Source: Datura wrightii (Eukaryota > Streptophyta > Magnoliopsida > Solanales > Solanaceae). From it: 64,000 bases of DNA. Below, piece by piece: positions 10,455 to 22,535 of this stretch; positions within the stretch are counted from its first letter, which is position 1; every line of letters begins with the position of its first letter. The notes under the pieces were generated by a model. The model ran no database searches. It worked only from the letters and a program-made list of their open reading frames with translations, and was not told the origin of the DNA. The stretch covers positions 132,621,001-132,685,000 of the forward strand of contig JASDFA010000010.1 of the NCBI GenBank assembly GCA_035772735.1, in the 5' to 3' direction. A program made the translations under genes and the position numbers.

Positions 10455-11451
10455 TCATGACTAATGTACATGTATAACTTAAATAATGAGGAACAATGGG
10501 AAACTTGTCATATAACCGACATTACAACATTCATGGACTTTCATGGATGGGCATCGTAGTTTAGAAAACTTGAAAAGAATAATTTATAATTTAAAGCATT
10601 GTAAAATCTGTCCATTAATCATAAATCATCATTTAAAACATGCTTATATCATACTCATGATGGAAACTTAGGAACTCATGGATTGAGTAAAAAAATTCCA
10701 TGGAATCATCAATTAGAACATCATGAATTGAGAGGGAATTGGGTATGGGTTTGGACTATTGTACCCATTCATAGCCTTACATACCTAAAGGGATCTGATT
10801 TTTACCACTTCCTTGCTTGCCCAAAGAGAATTGAGGAAGAACCTTGAAGAACTAAGTTTGATCACCTCTCAAACTTCTAAACTTGCATGCATGAATTAGG
10901 ATAGGCTTAGAATGACTTAACCCTTCTTAAAACACACTATTCAAAGCTTAAAACGACATAGTTTAGGTCTTAGAAACTTAGGAATTATGAAAAAACCCTT
11001 AATAAACTCGTAGAGAAAAACAGACTGTCAGTCCCAACGAGGGACTGGATGACTCGCCGTCCTTGGCCAAGACTCGTGGTCTGCATTTGTTACTTGCACT
11101 GCCCAAATTCTTCCAATAGTCACCACGAGGGACACCACGACTCATGGTGTACCCGACGAGTCGTGGTGACCAATCTCGTTAGGTACACTGCCCAAATTTT
11201 CTAACTTTCGTCCAACCATTAACCATGGCTCACATGACGACTCGTGGTGTTGACCATGACTCATGGTCACACCCATAGTCACCTCCAATCCCAAATTTTA
11301 AACCAAGTCCCAACCTCTCCCCACGAGTCACATAACGACTGTGGGTTTCCTGACGGGTCACTGGATGACTTATCCTGTGACTTGATGCAAGAATTCCTAT
11401 TTTCTCCATTTCAACTCCAGGTTCTGATCTTAGGGTCTTTGAGGTATAACA
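10455..11451 (-). repeat. Element D 5' LTR, U3-side segment
   Basis: Continuation of the D LTR after the E insertion. Plus-strand end TAGGGTCTTTGAGGTATAACA is the reverse complement of the LTR start seen in E. Compared with E, about 570 bp (equivalent to roughly 3970-4535 in E) is absent between the two homologous blocks. Confidence 0.85.
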
Positions 11452-11452
11452 A

Positions 11453-11660
11453 GCCTCCCGTAATAGATACATATCTACAACGACCTATCTTTCTTCTATA
11501 CAAAGAGCACAGTGCAACCCATGGTGACACACTAGGCAAAATGAATCCCTTCTCGAGCAGATCTTTTGTCTGCTCTTTTATCTCCCTTAGCTCTATCGGA
11601 GCCATTCTGTAAGGAAGAATCGATATTGCTGAGTACCTCAAAGCAAATTAATGGGAAATT
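11453..11660 (-). pseudogene. Element C reverse transcriptase N-terminal fragment
   Basis: Minus strand: YRMAPIELREIKEQTKDLLEKGF, then SPWVA and a frameshifted version of the [16 protein letters not shown] block. Similarity ends at 11452, where the LTR of D begins, so the RT was cut in the conserved CIDYRQL region. Confidence 0.8.
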
Positions 11661-12070
11661 CTACCTCCCTTTCAGGAGGATCTCCAGGTAAGTCATCTGG
11701 GAAGACTGGCAGAAAGTCACTGACCACTGGAACTGATTGGAAAGTTGCCAGTTCACTACACATATCTCTGATTAACTAAGCAAGAAATGCATCCCTTGGA
11801 CATCATCTTCTAGGCCTTAAGGTATGAAATGAACTTACTTTTAGGCGTAGCGGCATTGCCCTTCCTTTCTAGAACTGGCTCATCAGGAAATTGAAATCTG
11901 AAAATATTTGCTCGGTAATCAACATTAGCATAACATGCTACTAGACAATCCATGCCCATGATCATATCAAAATCAACCATTGCAAGCTTAACTAGATTAG
12001 CTATGCAAATCATCACATACTCGTACCATACAACTATGATGCATTCTTTTAGATAACACAAATTTTCCAA
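11661..12070 (-). pseudogene. Element C protease and linker remnant
   Basis: The clearest part (11810-12070) reads DFDMIMGMDCLVACYANVDY, PDEPVLERKGNAATPKSKFISYLKA, the C-terminal part of the plant chromovirus protease domain. The region towards the active site (12070-12200) has stops, and the SLSYVAP-like stretch is only faintly visible. Confidence 0.75.
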
Positions 12071-12199
12071 TTGGCATCAACACAATAAATGGCTTAAATA
12101 ACAATGTAGGAGCTATTTTAAACTTACTCTCTATCAGAGGAGCAACATAAGAAAGGCTAGAGCCTGGATCTACTAAAGCTTAAATAGCAAGGGAGAGTA

Positions 12200-13591
12200 T
12201 AATCAAAGTACTTGTGACAACATCAAGAGACGACTCTTGGTCCTGGTGACCACCTAAAGCATAAAAGTGATTGTACACTGTCCCTGAACTAGAGGCTTCC
12301 CCCCTATTGACCTTACCACGACCGCTGCAGGTTGAGAGCTAGACTTGGGATGATGAACTAAGGGTGATGATGTTGCTGCTGAACGTGTCGGTTATACAGT
12401 GTCACCTCTAGTCCTTATTGGGCACTGTCGCATGAAATACCCAGGTTATCCCCACAAATAGCATACATTCTCACCTAGATGACACTGCCCTGGATGACTT
12501 CTACCATACTGAGCATACGGGGGTACTAAAGGTCTCTACAGACGCTGAGAACCAGACGGAGCTAAACTCTGATCTCTCCTTGGTCCCTATAACTGGGGTA
12601 GGGCACTCTCCGCAGGTCGATTCGACTTCCTATTCGACTGAAACATAGAGTCTCCTCAAAACTCTCTATAAGATCTTGGGGATTTGGACCTCTTCCTATA
12701 CACCTGACCTCTACAAGTATTAAATTTGGTAAATCAAGTCCTCGGCCCTCTAGGCCAAGGCCTGCATCCGAGCAATATCCATATCAGACTAAGTGTACAC
12801 TTCCAAGCACTTATGAGCTATATAGGTCCTCAATCTTGACACAAACTTGTGAACTCTGGCCCTCTAGTGGGCACCATGTACGGAGCATACCTAGCCAAGG
12901 AATTAAACCTAAGGCTATAATCTCGCACACTTAGGCTGCCATGTTGCGAGTGCATGAACTGCTCAGCTCAAGCCCCTCGGAGCTCCTGTGGTGGATACTG
13001 ATCCACAAAAGCCTCTAGGAACTCCCACTCAGTTGGAGGTACATCCTCTCTCCTAGCTCAACTTCAGGACTCATACCATAGAATAGCTACTCCATGTAGC
13101 CTAAATGTCTCCAGCTCTACACTCACTGTTAGTGAAGCTCGTATTACCTACAATACTCGATACATATGATTAATAAAGTCTTGTAGATCCTAATCTGGAT
13201 ATGACCCTGTGAAAATTGGAGGGCTAAGTCCCAAAAGCTCATAGGCTTTGGAACTCTCATATGCATTCCCCCTTGTCCCTTCCAACGCCTCAAACCACTA
13301 TACGAGTCAATAACTGAACTGTACCCCGTCTCCCTGTCCCTCTAGTACTATAAGAGGTGCAACAGGTGTCGGAGGGTCAACCACTCTATCCCCTTCAAGT
13401 GATACTTGACTTGGGGGTGCTGGGCATCTCTTTGTTGTAGTTCCTGCAGGAGTTGGAAAGGCTATCAGTCGGGGAGCTGGAGACTCACTCTGTGCCTCCG
13501 ATCTATCTCCCTGATTGGCAGAAGGGTGGCTAATACCTTCACTATCTGCTGAGCCAATCAATCTCATGGTCATTTGCCTCATCATAGGCAT
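12200..13591 (-). pseudogene. Element C Gag remnant
   Basis: Minus strand: an N-terminal Gag open stretch (13307-13591, Met-rich start MPMMRQMTMRL, then Ser/Pro-rich), capsid remnants around 12720-13100 (GSRVHKF-like and EFLEAFVDQYPP-like pieces), and a broken zinc knuckle near 12415-12470 with a frameshift inside it. The many stops and shifts mean no functional capsid. Confidence 0.65.
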
Positions 13592-13785
13592 ACTCTAAAA
13601 TATAAGCACGATTTAAACTTCAGATAACACTTACAACTTCACTCTAAAGCATGATCTATCAATGCATAAAGTGAAATAATTCCTAAATAACCTATAGCCT
13701 CCAAATTATAAGTGTGGTGCACAACATACTGATAAGCAAGACTCCTACTAGACATGACTTCTTGGACACCTTGGGACTCGACTAT

Positions 13786-13797
13786 GCTCTAATACCA
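13786..13797 (-). promoter_or_regulatory. Element C primer-binding site
   Basis: Minus strand TGGTATTAGAGC, one mismatch from the initiator-Met tRNA complement, just inside the LTR edge. Confidence 0.85.
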
Positions 13798-13800
13798 AGT

Positions 13801-16718
13801 TTTCATGCCCCAAAATTGGGTAAGGGCACGGATGGTACTCAATTCTAAAGAGATCGAGAAGTCGTCTATATAGCGTCTATATTGTAACCCTTAGGCCAAT
13901 TGGGTCACCAGTCGCAGTCAAATATAGCGTAGAAATAGACCGACCAGGTATCAATATATAACCAATGATAGAATGCCAACAAGGCTATGATAACAACTGA
14001 AATAAACTGTGTAAGGCCAACAAGGCCACACACTGAATTGAAGCTATACAACTGCACAACTATTCCATAAAAGCCTCTAAAGAGTAAACAAACTGAAATG
14101 CACAAGACAGGGCCCCGGCATACCCATAATGTATAAAAAACTCAATATAACCAACGAGATATATGGTTCTTGAAAGAAAGGAGTATACCACTCTCAGCTA
14201 AATTGGAGCTCCTACTGCAACTGTCGATCTAAGCCCCTAGCCGCACTTGTAGCATGATTGCAGGGGTCCCCAGGTAGAGGGACGTAAGTATAAGGAAATG
14301 CACTGGTATGTAAGACAAAGCTATAAACAAAAAATGTCAAAGATAAACTAAACTAGAGAAGGGAATAGCAACAACCTGACACTCTGAAACCTGTCAACAT
14401 AGACGATAGAAATTAACAGCTGAACATAACTCAAAGATAGGGTAGGGAAAGACAATCTATAACTCTGTATCCTGCTATCCTATATGCAGACTTTGTGCAT
14501 AAACATAACTCAACTGACTCATATGCAAACACTTTTGATACTTGGACTGAATTTTATAAGAATTGACTCGGTGGCTACTTGATACTTAGACCGGAATTTA
14601 TGTATTTGGTACCTGATACTTGCATCGGGATTTTAAGAGTTGCCTGATACTTGGACCAGAATTTTATATGGTTGACTTGATACTTGGACAAGAATTTTCA
14701 CATAGTACTTCCCATAATCATCCATATGATATTTTCACTAGAGAGGCAATGTGACATCGCATAATCAGCCATCTAATACTTGGACCAAAGAGGGCGTGTG
14801 GAAAATAATATGCAAATCATGCAAAAAATGAGCAAAACTGATACTTAGACCAAAAACTGAATAATACAACATAACTCGCTAAGAGAATGGGTCCAACTCG
14901 GAGGACCAACTAAATACCTTACCCTAGCATTTGACAAAAGGGGACATAAAATATAGCTTGACTCAAAATCTTGAAACAAACTTGATACTCAAGGAAAATG
15001 ACACTAAAACTCATTTATGAATTCTTAGAATCACTTTGGAATACTTAGAATCCACTTTGAATATTTGAATTCAACTTAGCAAGCTTAGACTCAACTCAAA
15101 CTCAACTTGGAGTACTTAGATTCATTTACCATTCTTGGACTCTTTTAAGATATCTAAATGTGCTTTGGAGTACTTAGACTCAATTTTAGATACTTAGGAT
15201 TAATCCTGCATTTAACTTATAACTTAAAAACTCGATAACTTATTTTTTAACTCTAGGAGTGGAGATTAGGGGATCTTTATTGGCCTTAAGTGTCTTAAAT
15301 CACATACATGTGAGAGTATATGACTATGTAATGGATTACTAGGCCAATACTAGTTCTTAGCTTACTTTAGTTCTCGTGTCATCATCTTGGCTTAGTTACT
15401 AATTATTTATAACAACCAGAACTTCAAACATGATAAACATAATATGTACAAAAAATGTAAAACACTAGCTAACAATCCCCATGCTAAGGGTTCTCCAACT
15501 CGATATAAAGATATGACAAAAATCAACACAATAGTACACTTTAAGTGCCTCTTCGGGCTAGACATAATCTCAACACCATAGCTTCAATTAAACATGGAAC
15601 TTAAAGATTAAATATTACTTAACATACTGCCTCAATACACATGAGAAACTTGTTGGTTCGTTTAACCTACAACGCAAAATTCGTGCTTGAAAGAACGACA
15701 AACGGGCGTTTTACATACCTTATTCGGACGAGCTTTCCTTAGTCTATTCTTTCCTTCAACAACCAGAACTTAGCCTATTCAATTCCTTGAGTTTATAACC
15801 AAGTGAAAAGGCTATTTTAAGCCAATTTATCCAGCCAAAATGTCATACCGACCGACAGCCATAACAACAACACACATGGCAACGTTTTACATTTCTTACT
15901 ATAACTTGTTCTACAAACTTTTAAGGGAAAATGGACGAAGAAAATTACCTAAATTCCCTGGCGATCAACTACCCTAGTTATAGAGTATATTTTTAGAAAA
16001 ATACAGCTGCACCAACCTTTAGAAAACGAGCAGCAACATCAACAATAAGACCAAAAACATCAGCCCAACATGGCTTCCAACGCCTAGCTTTAGGTAGGAT
16101 TTTTAGGCAAGTTTAGTAACTAGAAACACTTACCTTTTGCTTGAGATTATTCTTGTCTAGAATAGGAATATTTTCCATCAACTTTCTATCCAAAAGGCAG
16201 CAACCTTTCTGCTAAAAATGCAGCAAGAACAGCTCCTAAGCACATAAAACATACCTCACAAATACTCTTCTATCTTGTCCTGTGTTTTAGTTGTGTTGTT
16301 CTTGATGCTTCCTCCTTGCTTCTCCCTGATTTAGCTACTAGAAATAGAGAGAATATGACGTGCTAAGCAAGCTTCTCAAAGCTGGAATAGGATAGAAATG
16401 ATTTCAAGATAAGTCAAACATATGTATGTATATATATACACACACACGCACACACCTTAAGGCGATGGACACGTCTCTATGGCACATTGGCTATTGGCAG
16501 AGATTTTCCTCCATAATACGTTAGCCAACACTTTTCCTAGCTAGACCATGCCTTGTTGACCTCATTCGTCATGTCGTCTATGCATTCGACCCTCGACACT
16601 TCCTATCACTGACACTTCGTATGCTGCACTTTTCTCAACATAAATGTACAACCTTAATCAACTAACTTCAACGTACTTGCAACACTTTCAAACATCAAAA
16701 GTTTTCTGGGGTGTAATA
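13801..16718 (-). repeat. Element C 5' LTR
   Basis: About 2.9 kb. In element orientation it starts TATTACACCCC (decayed TGTTACACCCC) and ends GGCATGAAA. It contains a run of diverged repeats of a gatacttggacc motif at 14530-14860 and a short (TA)n(CA)n tract at 16422-16457. The edges rest on the primer site and on the switch to F coding sequence; no second LTR is in the window to test them. Confidence 0.7.
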
Positions 16719-16759
16719 TATTCATTGAGGAGAAGAGGATCTCCAGTAATTTGGATGCA

Positions 16760-18196
16760 TGACAAATTTTCCACGGTCTAGGAGACTCTCTTTTTTATAC
16801 GTGGAGAGTGTTTACTCATCCCTTGCCCTAATACAATAAGGCAATAGTCCATGAGTTCTATGCTTCATCCATGGCGGCTTTGCTCAAGAAGAAGAATGGG
16901 ATGAAGTAAGGGCTACTGGAGGTAGCCAAGGTTAGGGGAGTGGAAGTACTAAGTAGGCCAAATGAAATAAATGAATATTATGGAGAGCGACTGGACGAAG
17001 GAGCCCAGAAGTATCAACAGATGATTCGGGTGAATATAAATGATCCGATACTATGGGTGCCATCCATTATAGATAGGGGGACACCGGATTGAATTAATTC
17101 TTATGTCAAGATTTATAAAGAGGACTTTACAATTGAGGCCCCTTTTTGGCTTACAATTGTCAGCTCTCAGTTGCAACCTTCTAGAATGATATGCAGATAA
17201 AGTTGGAGAAAGCAATTATCATTGCCTGCATTATGACACACTCCATCATCAACCTTGGGAGCATCATCCATTTAAAAATTACAAAGAGGGAAACGCAAGA
17301 AAAGACATCCTATCCTTCCCATTTCTCTACCTCATCACTGAGCTATGCTGAAGGGCTAGGGTTCCTCAAATACCGAGGGTGGACACTTCCATTATAGCAT
17401 CTATTGTTGTAGACATATTGAGGACCTAAGATAAGAATTGGGAAGAGAGGAAAAAGAGATGTAGGATGGCTCAATTGATACATCACCGATGATTGACTAA
17501 GAGCGCATTGAGGATGCTGATATAGAGCACACAGAGGGTACGACCACAATTTTTTCCTCTATAGAGATCACCAGATCCAATCCCTCCTCCACTATAGGAT
17601 CATCCACCACTACTGCCAGACCTCCATTGGCTTCCAGTGCATCAGCCAGACCCAGCTTAGTTCTTAATAAGGCGAGCATTCATAGGCTAGGACAGCTAGT
17701 ACGTACCAAAAAGCCAAGGTGGCCAAGTTGGAGCAGACCATATCGAACTTGATCTGGATAGCTCCAAGGCCCATCCATGCCTCTCTCAATCATATTGAGG
17801 AGCAGCAGCAGGCCCAGTCAGACACCTTGAGCATATTATCCGATAGGCTGGCCAAGGTTGAGGCTGGTGATAAGGACAACATGACAGCCCTCAAGGTTGA
17901 CTTATTGTGCTCAAGAAGGATATGGATAAGTTTAAGTCTATAGATCTAGACTTCTTATTGATGGACCCATTTATGGAGAAGCCGTAAGCATAGACCTTTG
18001 CTCCCACAACCTCTCCTCCAATAGCACCACCGATACGCGAGCACTTGCATGAGAGTACAAGTGAGTCTCTTGATGCGGAGGAGGAGGCAAAGACAGATAA
18101 AAGGATATTCGTAGAGTAGCCCCCGCAGGTAGGCACAGAGTCCTTGTAGGATTTAGAGAACGTGATTGTTTTAGTAACTATGGAGAGGTCTCAAAG
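16760..18196 (+). pseudogene. Element F post-pol ORF (putative plant transposon protein domain)
   Basis: Successive frames give IVHEFYAS, VRGVEVLSRPNEINEYYGE, YQQMIRVNINDPILWVPSI, INSYVKIYKEDFTIEAPFWL, LEKAIIIACIM and, near the C terminus, a coiled-coil-like RLAKVEAGDKDNMTALKVDL followed by a Pro/Glu-rich tail. This resembles the uncharacterised 'putative plant transposon protein' family (Pfam PF20167, recalled from memory) common downstream of pol in plant gypsy elements. Stops (for example in LLKKKNGMK*, and in PD*IN where Trp is expected) and frameshifts make it a pseudogene. The left end is cut by C; solo LTR B splits its tail. No signal peptide or membrane segment is seen. Confidence 0.7.
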
Positions 18197-18201
18197 GGAG
18201 A
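18197..18201. repeat. TSD GGAGA, left copy, solo LTR B
   Basis: Same five bases at 19649-19653. Confidence 0.88.
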
Positions 18202-19648
18202 TGATCTTGGGAAGATTTATATGCCCAAGTGATACTCAAACGTATCAATTTTACCTTGTTTGTTGTGCAATGTGTATATAATAGCATGTAATCAGTAATA
18301 AAATGCGAATTTATACTAACCAACATGATTAGCATTTGTTTTGCAGGTAAATGTGATTTTTAGGAGCTAAAATGCATGTTGGAACTATATCGGAGTTGGA
18401 CTTGGAAGCGAGCGTGGAAAAGACATTGGAATGCACAATTTATAGGGGCTCTGTGATGGAGCCATGCCACGCTACCATCGCGGTAGCACACTGCCTGGAC
18501 AGGAATTAAAATGGCAAATTCTAGTGTGCCATCGCGTCAGCTCCGTGGCACGGAGAGAGGCCTCCGCGTTGGCCTCCGTGCCACGTTGAGGCTAATTTAC
18601 CAGACCCTGAAATTCCAGTGAAGGTCCACGTCCACGCCGTGTCACGGAGGCAGTGCTCCGCGTTGGCCTCCGTGACACGTTGCTTGTTATTCCGGGAAAT
18701 ATTTCTCACTAGTATAAATAGCACACTTAGGTTTATTTTAATCAGTTTTTAGTTTTTTAGACTGAGTTCAGAAGTGGAGAGCAAGGACGTGGGTTAGGAG
18801 CAGTTGAGGAACGAAAAAGCTAAGGGATTTCCTCTCTTCTTTTCTTCTTTCTATCAATTGTACGTATGATTTACACTCATTTTAGGATGATCAATCCACA
18901 AATGAGTGGCTAATTCTCTTCCTTGATGAGGTTTTGACACTTGTAATGAATTTTGATTATAATTGATATGGTTTTCTTCTTCTTCTTCCATGTTGTTCTA
19001 TTAATTCTTGTTCTTACTGCATTAGTGTGTGGCCGACATTAATGTACATCTAAAAAGTCCAATTTCACTCGAAAGAGCAAGAAATTGGAAAGTTGTGAAT
19101 TAATAGGGTATTGTTCTTAACTTGATTTGGGAAAATTGGGTTTTGATGTGCTTTCCTGATAGAAATATACTTGAAAGCCGTATTAGTCAATTTAGGAACC
19201 GGATTTGTATTGCTAGGTCATAAATTGCATTTGATCACAGAAATGTAGACGGATGGTTTATGATTCTAAAGTGAAATTAAATACGAGAGTTTTAATTTCT
19301 AGGCGAATGTTCTTGGCTAGCAACATGAAGAAGAGATTAACCAAATTATCATGATTATCAAGTTCATTACTTGTTCTTAACCTTGGCATGTTCATATCCA
19401 TTGTCTAAATTCACAGTAAATAGTTGTTATTAATTTTAGTATATATAGTTTAGAAACAAAAACTCAAGTAACTGTTGGTTACATTGTTGTTAGCATAATT
19501 AGAAGTGAAATAGGAATATAGTAAACTAGGCAACTTTACATATCTTGAGCCTCCTTGGATCGATACTTGGCTACTTAGCCACTTTATTACTTGTTTGACC
19601 ACGTGCACTTGCGTGTCGGTTTTTAACCTATACCGGAACACCTGAACA
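18202..19648 (+). mobile_element. Solo LTR B (family related to element A)
   Basis: 1447 bp, starts TGATCTTGGG and ends CCTGAACA, flanked by TSD GGAGA and with no internal region, so it is a solo LTR left by LTR-LTR recombination. It matches the LTR of A along its length (same TGATCTTGGG start, the CTAACCAACATGATTAG stretch, and CACGTGCACTTGCGTGT near the end). It carries the GC-rich U3 module (18528-18690) and a TATA box, GTATAAATAGC, at 18711-18721. Confidence 0.9.
18528..18690 (+). promoter_or_regulatory. U3 GC-rich inverted-repeat module, solo LTR B
   Basis: Contains a perfect 13-bp inverted repeat, CGTGTCACGGAGG (18638-18650) and CCTCCGTGACACG (18667-18679), with a 16-nt loop. It ends about 30 bp upstream of the TATA box. 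The word CTCCGTGACACGTTGC here recurs exactly in element H. Confidence 0.65.
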
Positions 19649-19653
19649 GGAGA
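19649..19653. repeat. TSD GGAGA, right copy, solo LTR B
   Basis: Matches 18197-18201. Confidence 0.88.
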
Positions 19654-20080
19654 CATCCATAGTTGGCATTAGTGGTACTACGCTCGATCCAGCGGGCCTA
19701 ATGTACATAGATGGTGCTTCCCATGAGACGATAACCTTACAACATGGCACACTCCACCATCTACACTACCTCCTAAATCAGTCTACTCGTTTAACCCTTC
19801 TTCTGTCCAAATAGATACCACCACCAGTTCACCACACTAGGGCATTTAGAGTGCCCGCATGGAGACCCTCACATTTTTGTTCTTTTTATGACTAATGCAT
19901 TAAGGACAATGCATGATTTTAGTTGGGGGTGAAGGGTACATATTTTTCTTGTCCATATTTTGGTGAATAAAATCAGTTTTTGGCATGTCAATATATATCT
20001 TTTCAATTTATAGTATTCATAGCTTCTTATCTTTGTTAGATCCCCCTTAGTTTTTCTTTGTTTAGGTTCTTTTTCAAGGG
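19654..20080 (+). other. Element F: end of post-pol ORF and start of 3' UTR
   Basis: The first ~220 bp resume the tail of the post-pol ORF after solo LTR B (only short broken frames). The sequence then reads ATGCATGATTTTAGTTGGGGGTG (19909-19931), a purine-rich motif that recurs in a similar form in each tandem unit that follows. Confidence 0.5.
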
Positions 20081-20767
20081 TGTATTTTGATATACCATGT
20101 CCTATTAATGAATTTTTTTGACTTGGTTGATACTTTTGTGTATATAAGAAGCAAGTGAACTTTTATGACTATAATTTTGTGAAAACCCCTTCAAAAATTC
20201 TAAAAATGTGTTAGAGTGGTCAAATATAGTCAAATTATTATTGTTGTAAAAGCATGCCTCATTTTCTAACTTTCTAAATATTAGTGTGTAAATCTTTGTG
20301 AGTGTAGCCATGTGCTTAATTGAGAGTTAAAAATATAGCTGTTAGTGTAGTTTGTGTGCCATGAGCAGAAAGAACCAGATTATTTGTCATTGTTGCTTGT
20401 CTCTTTTAGAACTTGTCCCATTGTCTTGTCACCAAAATTGTAGGAATTTTGAAAGTTGTGTACGTGATCTTAGGCCTTGACTTGAGAGAAAATCTCTTTT
20501 GAATCCTAAATAGCCTACCTATGAGTTGTGTGATCTCAGTTTTCCCATCTAGTGTCTCGTTATCCTTTCTTTCACCACCAATCACAAGACTTTAAACCTT
20601 TTTGAAATTTCTTTGAACCAATCCATCCCTTTAAGAACTTTGATATATATATAAGTCTTAATGTCTAAGTTGGGGGTGCGACATGCTCTAGGAAAGAAAA
20701 AAAGTATATAGCGGTAGATACAAAGGGTTCCTTCCTTAGAATTATCAAAGTGATATAATATACATAC

Positions 20768-20801
<34 letters not shown>

Positions 20802-20874
20802 GTAAACTTTATGATAAGGATGGAGGAAGGATGAATAAAGGTTAAATGAAAGGAATATCCTAGGCCACCAAGCC
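20081..20874 (+). repeat. Element F 3' UTR tandem unit 1
   Basis: About 794 bp. Starts TGTATTTTGATATACCAT and ends CCTAGGCCACCAAG. Landmarks shared by all units: TTTGTGTAxATAAGAAGC, GTGAAAACCCCxTCAAAA, GAGAGAAAATCTCTTTTGAA, AAGTTGGGGGTG, then a microsatellite (here TA/CATA at 20757-20803). Confidence 0.85.
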
Positions 20875-21648
20875 TGTATTTTGAGAAACCATCTCTTATG
20901 AATGAATTTTATTTAATTTGGTTAATACTTTTGTGTAAATAAGAAGCATGTGAACTATTATGGCTATGATTTTTTGAAAACCCCCTCAAAAATTCTAAAA
21001 ATGTGTTAGAGTAGTCAAATGTAGTCAAATGATTATTGTTGTGAAAGCATGCCTCATTTTCTGACTTTCTGACTATTAGTGTGTAAGTCTTTGTGAGTGT
21101 AGCCATGTACTTAATCGAGAGTTAAAAATGTAGTTGTTAGTGTAGTTTGTGTGCCATGAGCAGAAAGGACCACATTATTTATCGTTGTTGCTTGTTCATT
21201 TAAAACTTGTTCCATTGTCTTGTCACCAAAATTGTAGGAATTGTGAAAGTTGTGGATGTGATCTTAAGCCTTGACTTGAGAGAAAATCTCTTTTGAAGCC
21301 TAAACAGCCTACCTATGAGTTGTGTGATCTCAGTTTTCCCATCTTGTGTCTCATGATCCTTTATTTCGCCACCAATTACAAGCCTTTAACCTTTCTTGAA
21401 CCTTCTTTGAACCAATCCATCCCCTTAAGCATTTTGATATATATGAGGCTTGATGCCTAAGTTGGTGGTAGTACAAACTCTAGGAAAGAAAAAAGAGTGT
21501 ATGGTGGTAGATACAAATGGTTCCTTCCTTACAATTATCAAAGTGATACAAAACTAATATATATATGTATATATATATATGCTTTGAAAAAGGAGGAAGG
21601 AAGATGAATAAAGGCTGAAAGAAAAGAAAATCCTAGGCCACCAAGGCT
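20875..21648 (+). repeat. Element F 3' UTR tandem unit 2
   Basis: About 774 bp, same landmarks in the same order; its (TA)n microsatellite at 21558-21581 is shorter than that of unit 1. Confidence 0.85.
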
Positions 21649-22326
21649 GTATTTTGAGAAATCATGGCTTATTAATGAATATTTTTTGACTTGGTTGTTA
21701 TTTTTGTGTAAATAAGAAGCATGTGAACTGTTATGACTTTGACTTGTGAAAACCCCCTCAAAATTTCTAAAAATGTATTAGAGTGGTCAAATATAGTCAA
21801 ATAATTGTTGTTGTGAGAGAATGCCTTTTTTTTTTACTTTTTGAATATTAGTGTGTAAATCTTTGTGATGTATCCATGTACTTAATAAGTTGAAAATATA
21901 GTTGTTAGTGAGTTTGTGCGCATGAGCAGAAAGAACCAGATTATTTGCCAGTATTTCTTGCCTTCTCTAGAACTTTCCCCATTGTTGTGTCATCAAAATT
22001 ATAGGAATTGTAAAAGTTGTGGACATGATCTTAGGCCTTGACTTGAGAGAAAATCTCTTTTGAAGCCTAAATAGCCTACATGTGAGTTGTGTGATCTCAG
22101 TTTTCCCATCTTGTGTCTCTTGATCCTTTCTTTCACCACCAGTTACAAGCCTTTAACCTTTATTGAACCTACTATGAACCAATACATCCCTTAAGTACTT
22201 CGATATATATGAGGCTTAATGCCTAAGTTGGGGTGGGGGTAGATGCTCTAACAAAAAAAAGAGTATATAGTGGTAGATGCAAAGGGTTCGTTCCTTAGAA
22301 TTATCAAAGTAGAATAAAAATTTTAT

Positions 22327-22383
<57 letters not shown>

Positions 22384-22442
22384 AATTGTTTGATAAGGAG
22401 GAAGGAAGGATGAAAGAAAGGAAAATCCTAGGTCACCAAGGG
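21649..22442 (+). repeat. Element F 3' UTR tandem unit 3
   Basis: About 794 bp, same landmarks. The microsatellite here is compound, (CA)n then (TA)n, at 22326-22382. Confidence 0.85.
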
Positions 22443-22535
22443 TGTATTTTGAGATACCATAACTTATTAATGAATTTTCTTTTACTTGAATGATACTTTT
22501 GTTTAAATAAGAAGCATGTTAATTTTTATGACTAT
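22443..22535 (+). repeat. Element F 3' UTR tandem unit 4, left part
   Basis: First 93 bp of a fourth unit, cut by the insertion of A at ACTAT. It continues at 35142-35784. Confidence 0.85.
22531..22535. repeat. TSD ACTAT, left copy, element A
   Basis: Same five bases at 35137-35141. Confidence 0.95.

Larger units (their letters stand above)
1..11451 (-). mobile_element. Element D: truncated Ty3/gypsy chromovirus-like LTR retrotransposon
   Basis: Minus-strand element that runs off the left edge. Reading leftwards from its 5' LTR (2291-11451) come a primer-binding site, degraded gag, a zinc knuckle, a protease and the start of reverse transcriptase, which is the normal gag-pro-pol order. The 5' LTR is split by element E. 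D's LTR edge at 11451 lies inside the reverse transcriptase of element C, so D inserted into C. The other LTR and TSD of D lie outside the window. Lineage is inferred from the gag/protease type and the similarity of its LTR to that of E, which carries a chromodomain. Confidence 0.85.
11452..16718 (-). mobile_element. Element C: truncated Ty3/gypsy element
   Basis: Minus strand: 5' LTR 13801-16718, primer site, gag, protease, then RT cut at 11452 by the insertion of D. The rest of C would lie beyond D, outside the window. Its LTR edge (plus strand GGGGTGTAATA at 16718) abuts the post-pol ORF of F, so C inserted into F. Heavily mutated. Confidence 0.8.

Noticed and set aside
18202..19648. B as the 3' LTR of the element whose ORF precedes it
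   Set aside because: Matching GGAGA on both sides, and resumption of F sequence afterwards, show an insertion; the purine run before it is part of the TSD context, not a polypurine tract.
22326..22382. CA/TA runs as a CRISPR-like or origin-like repeat
   Set aside because: Simple dinucleotide microsatellites in eukaryotic repeat DNA, without spacers.
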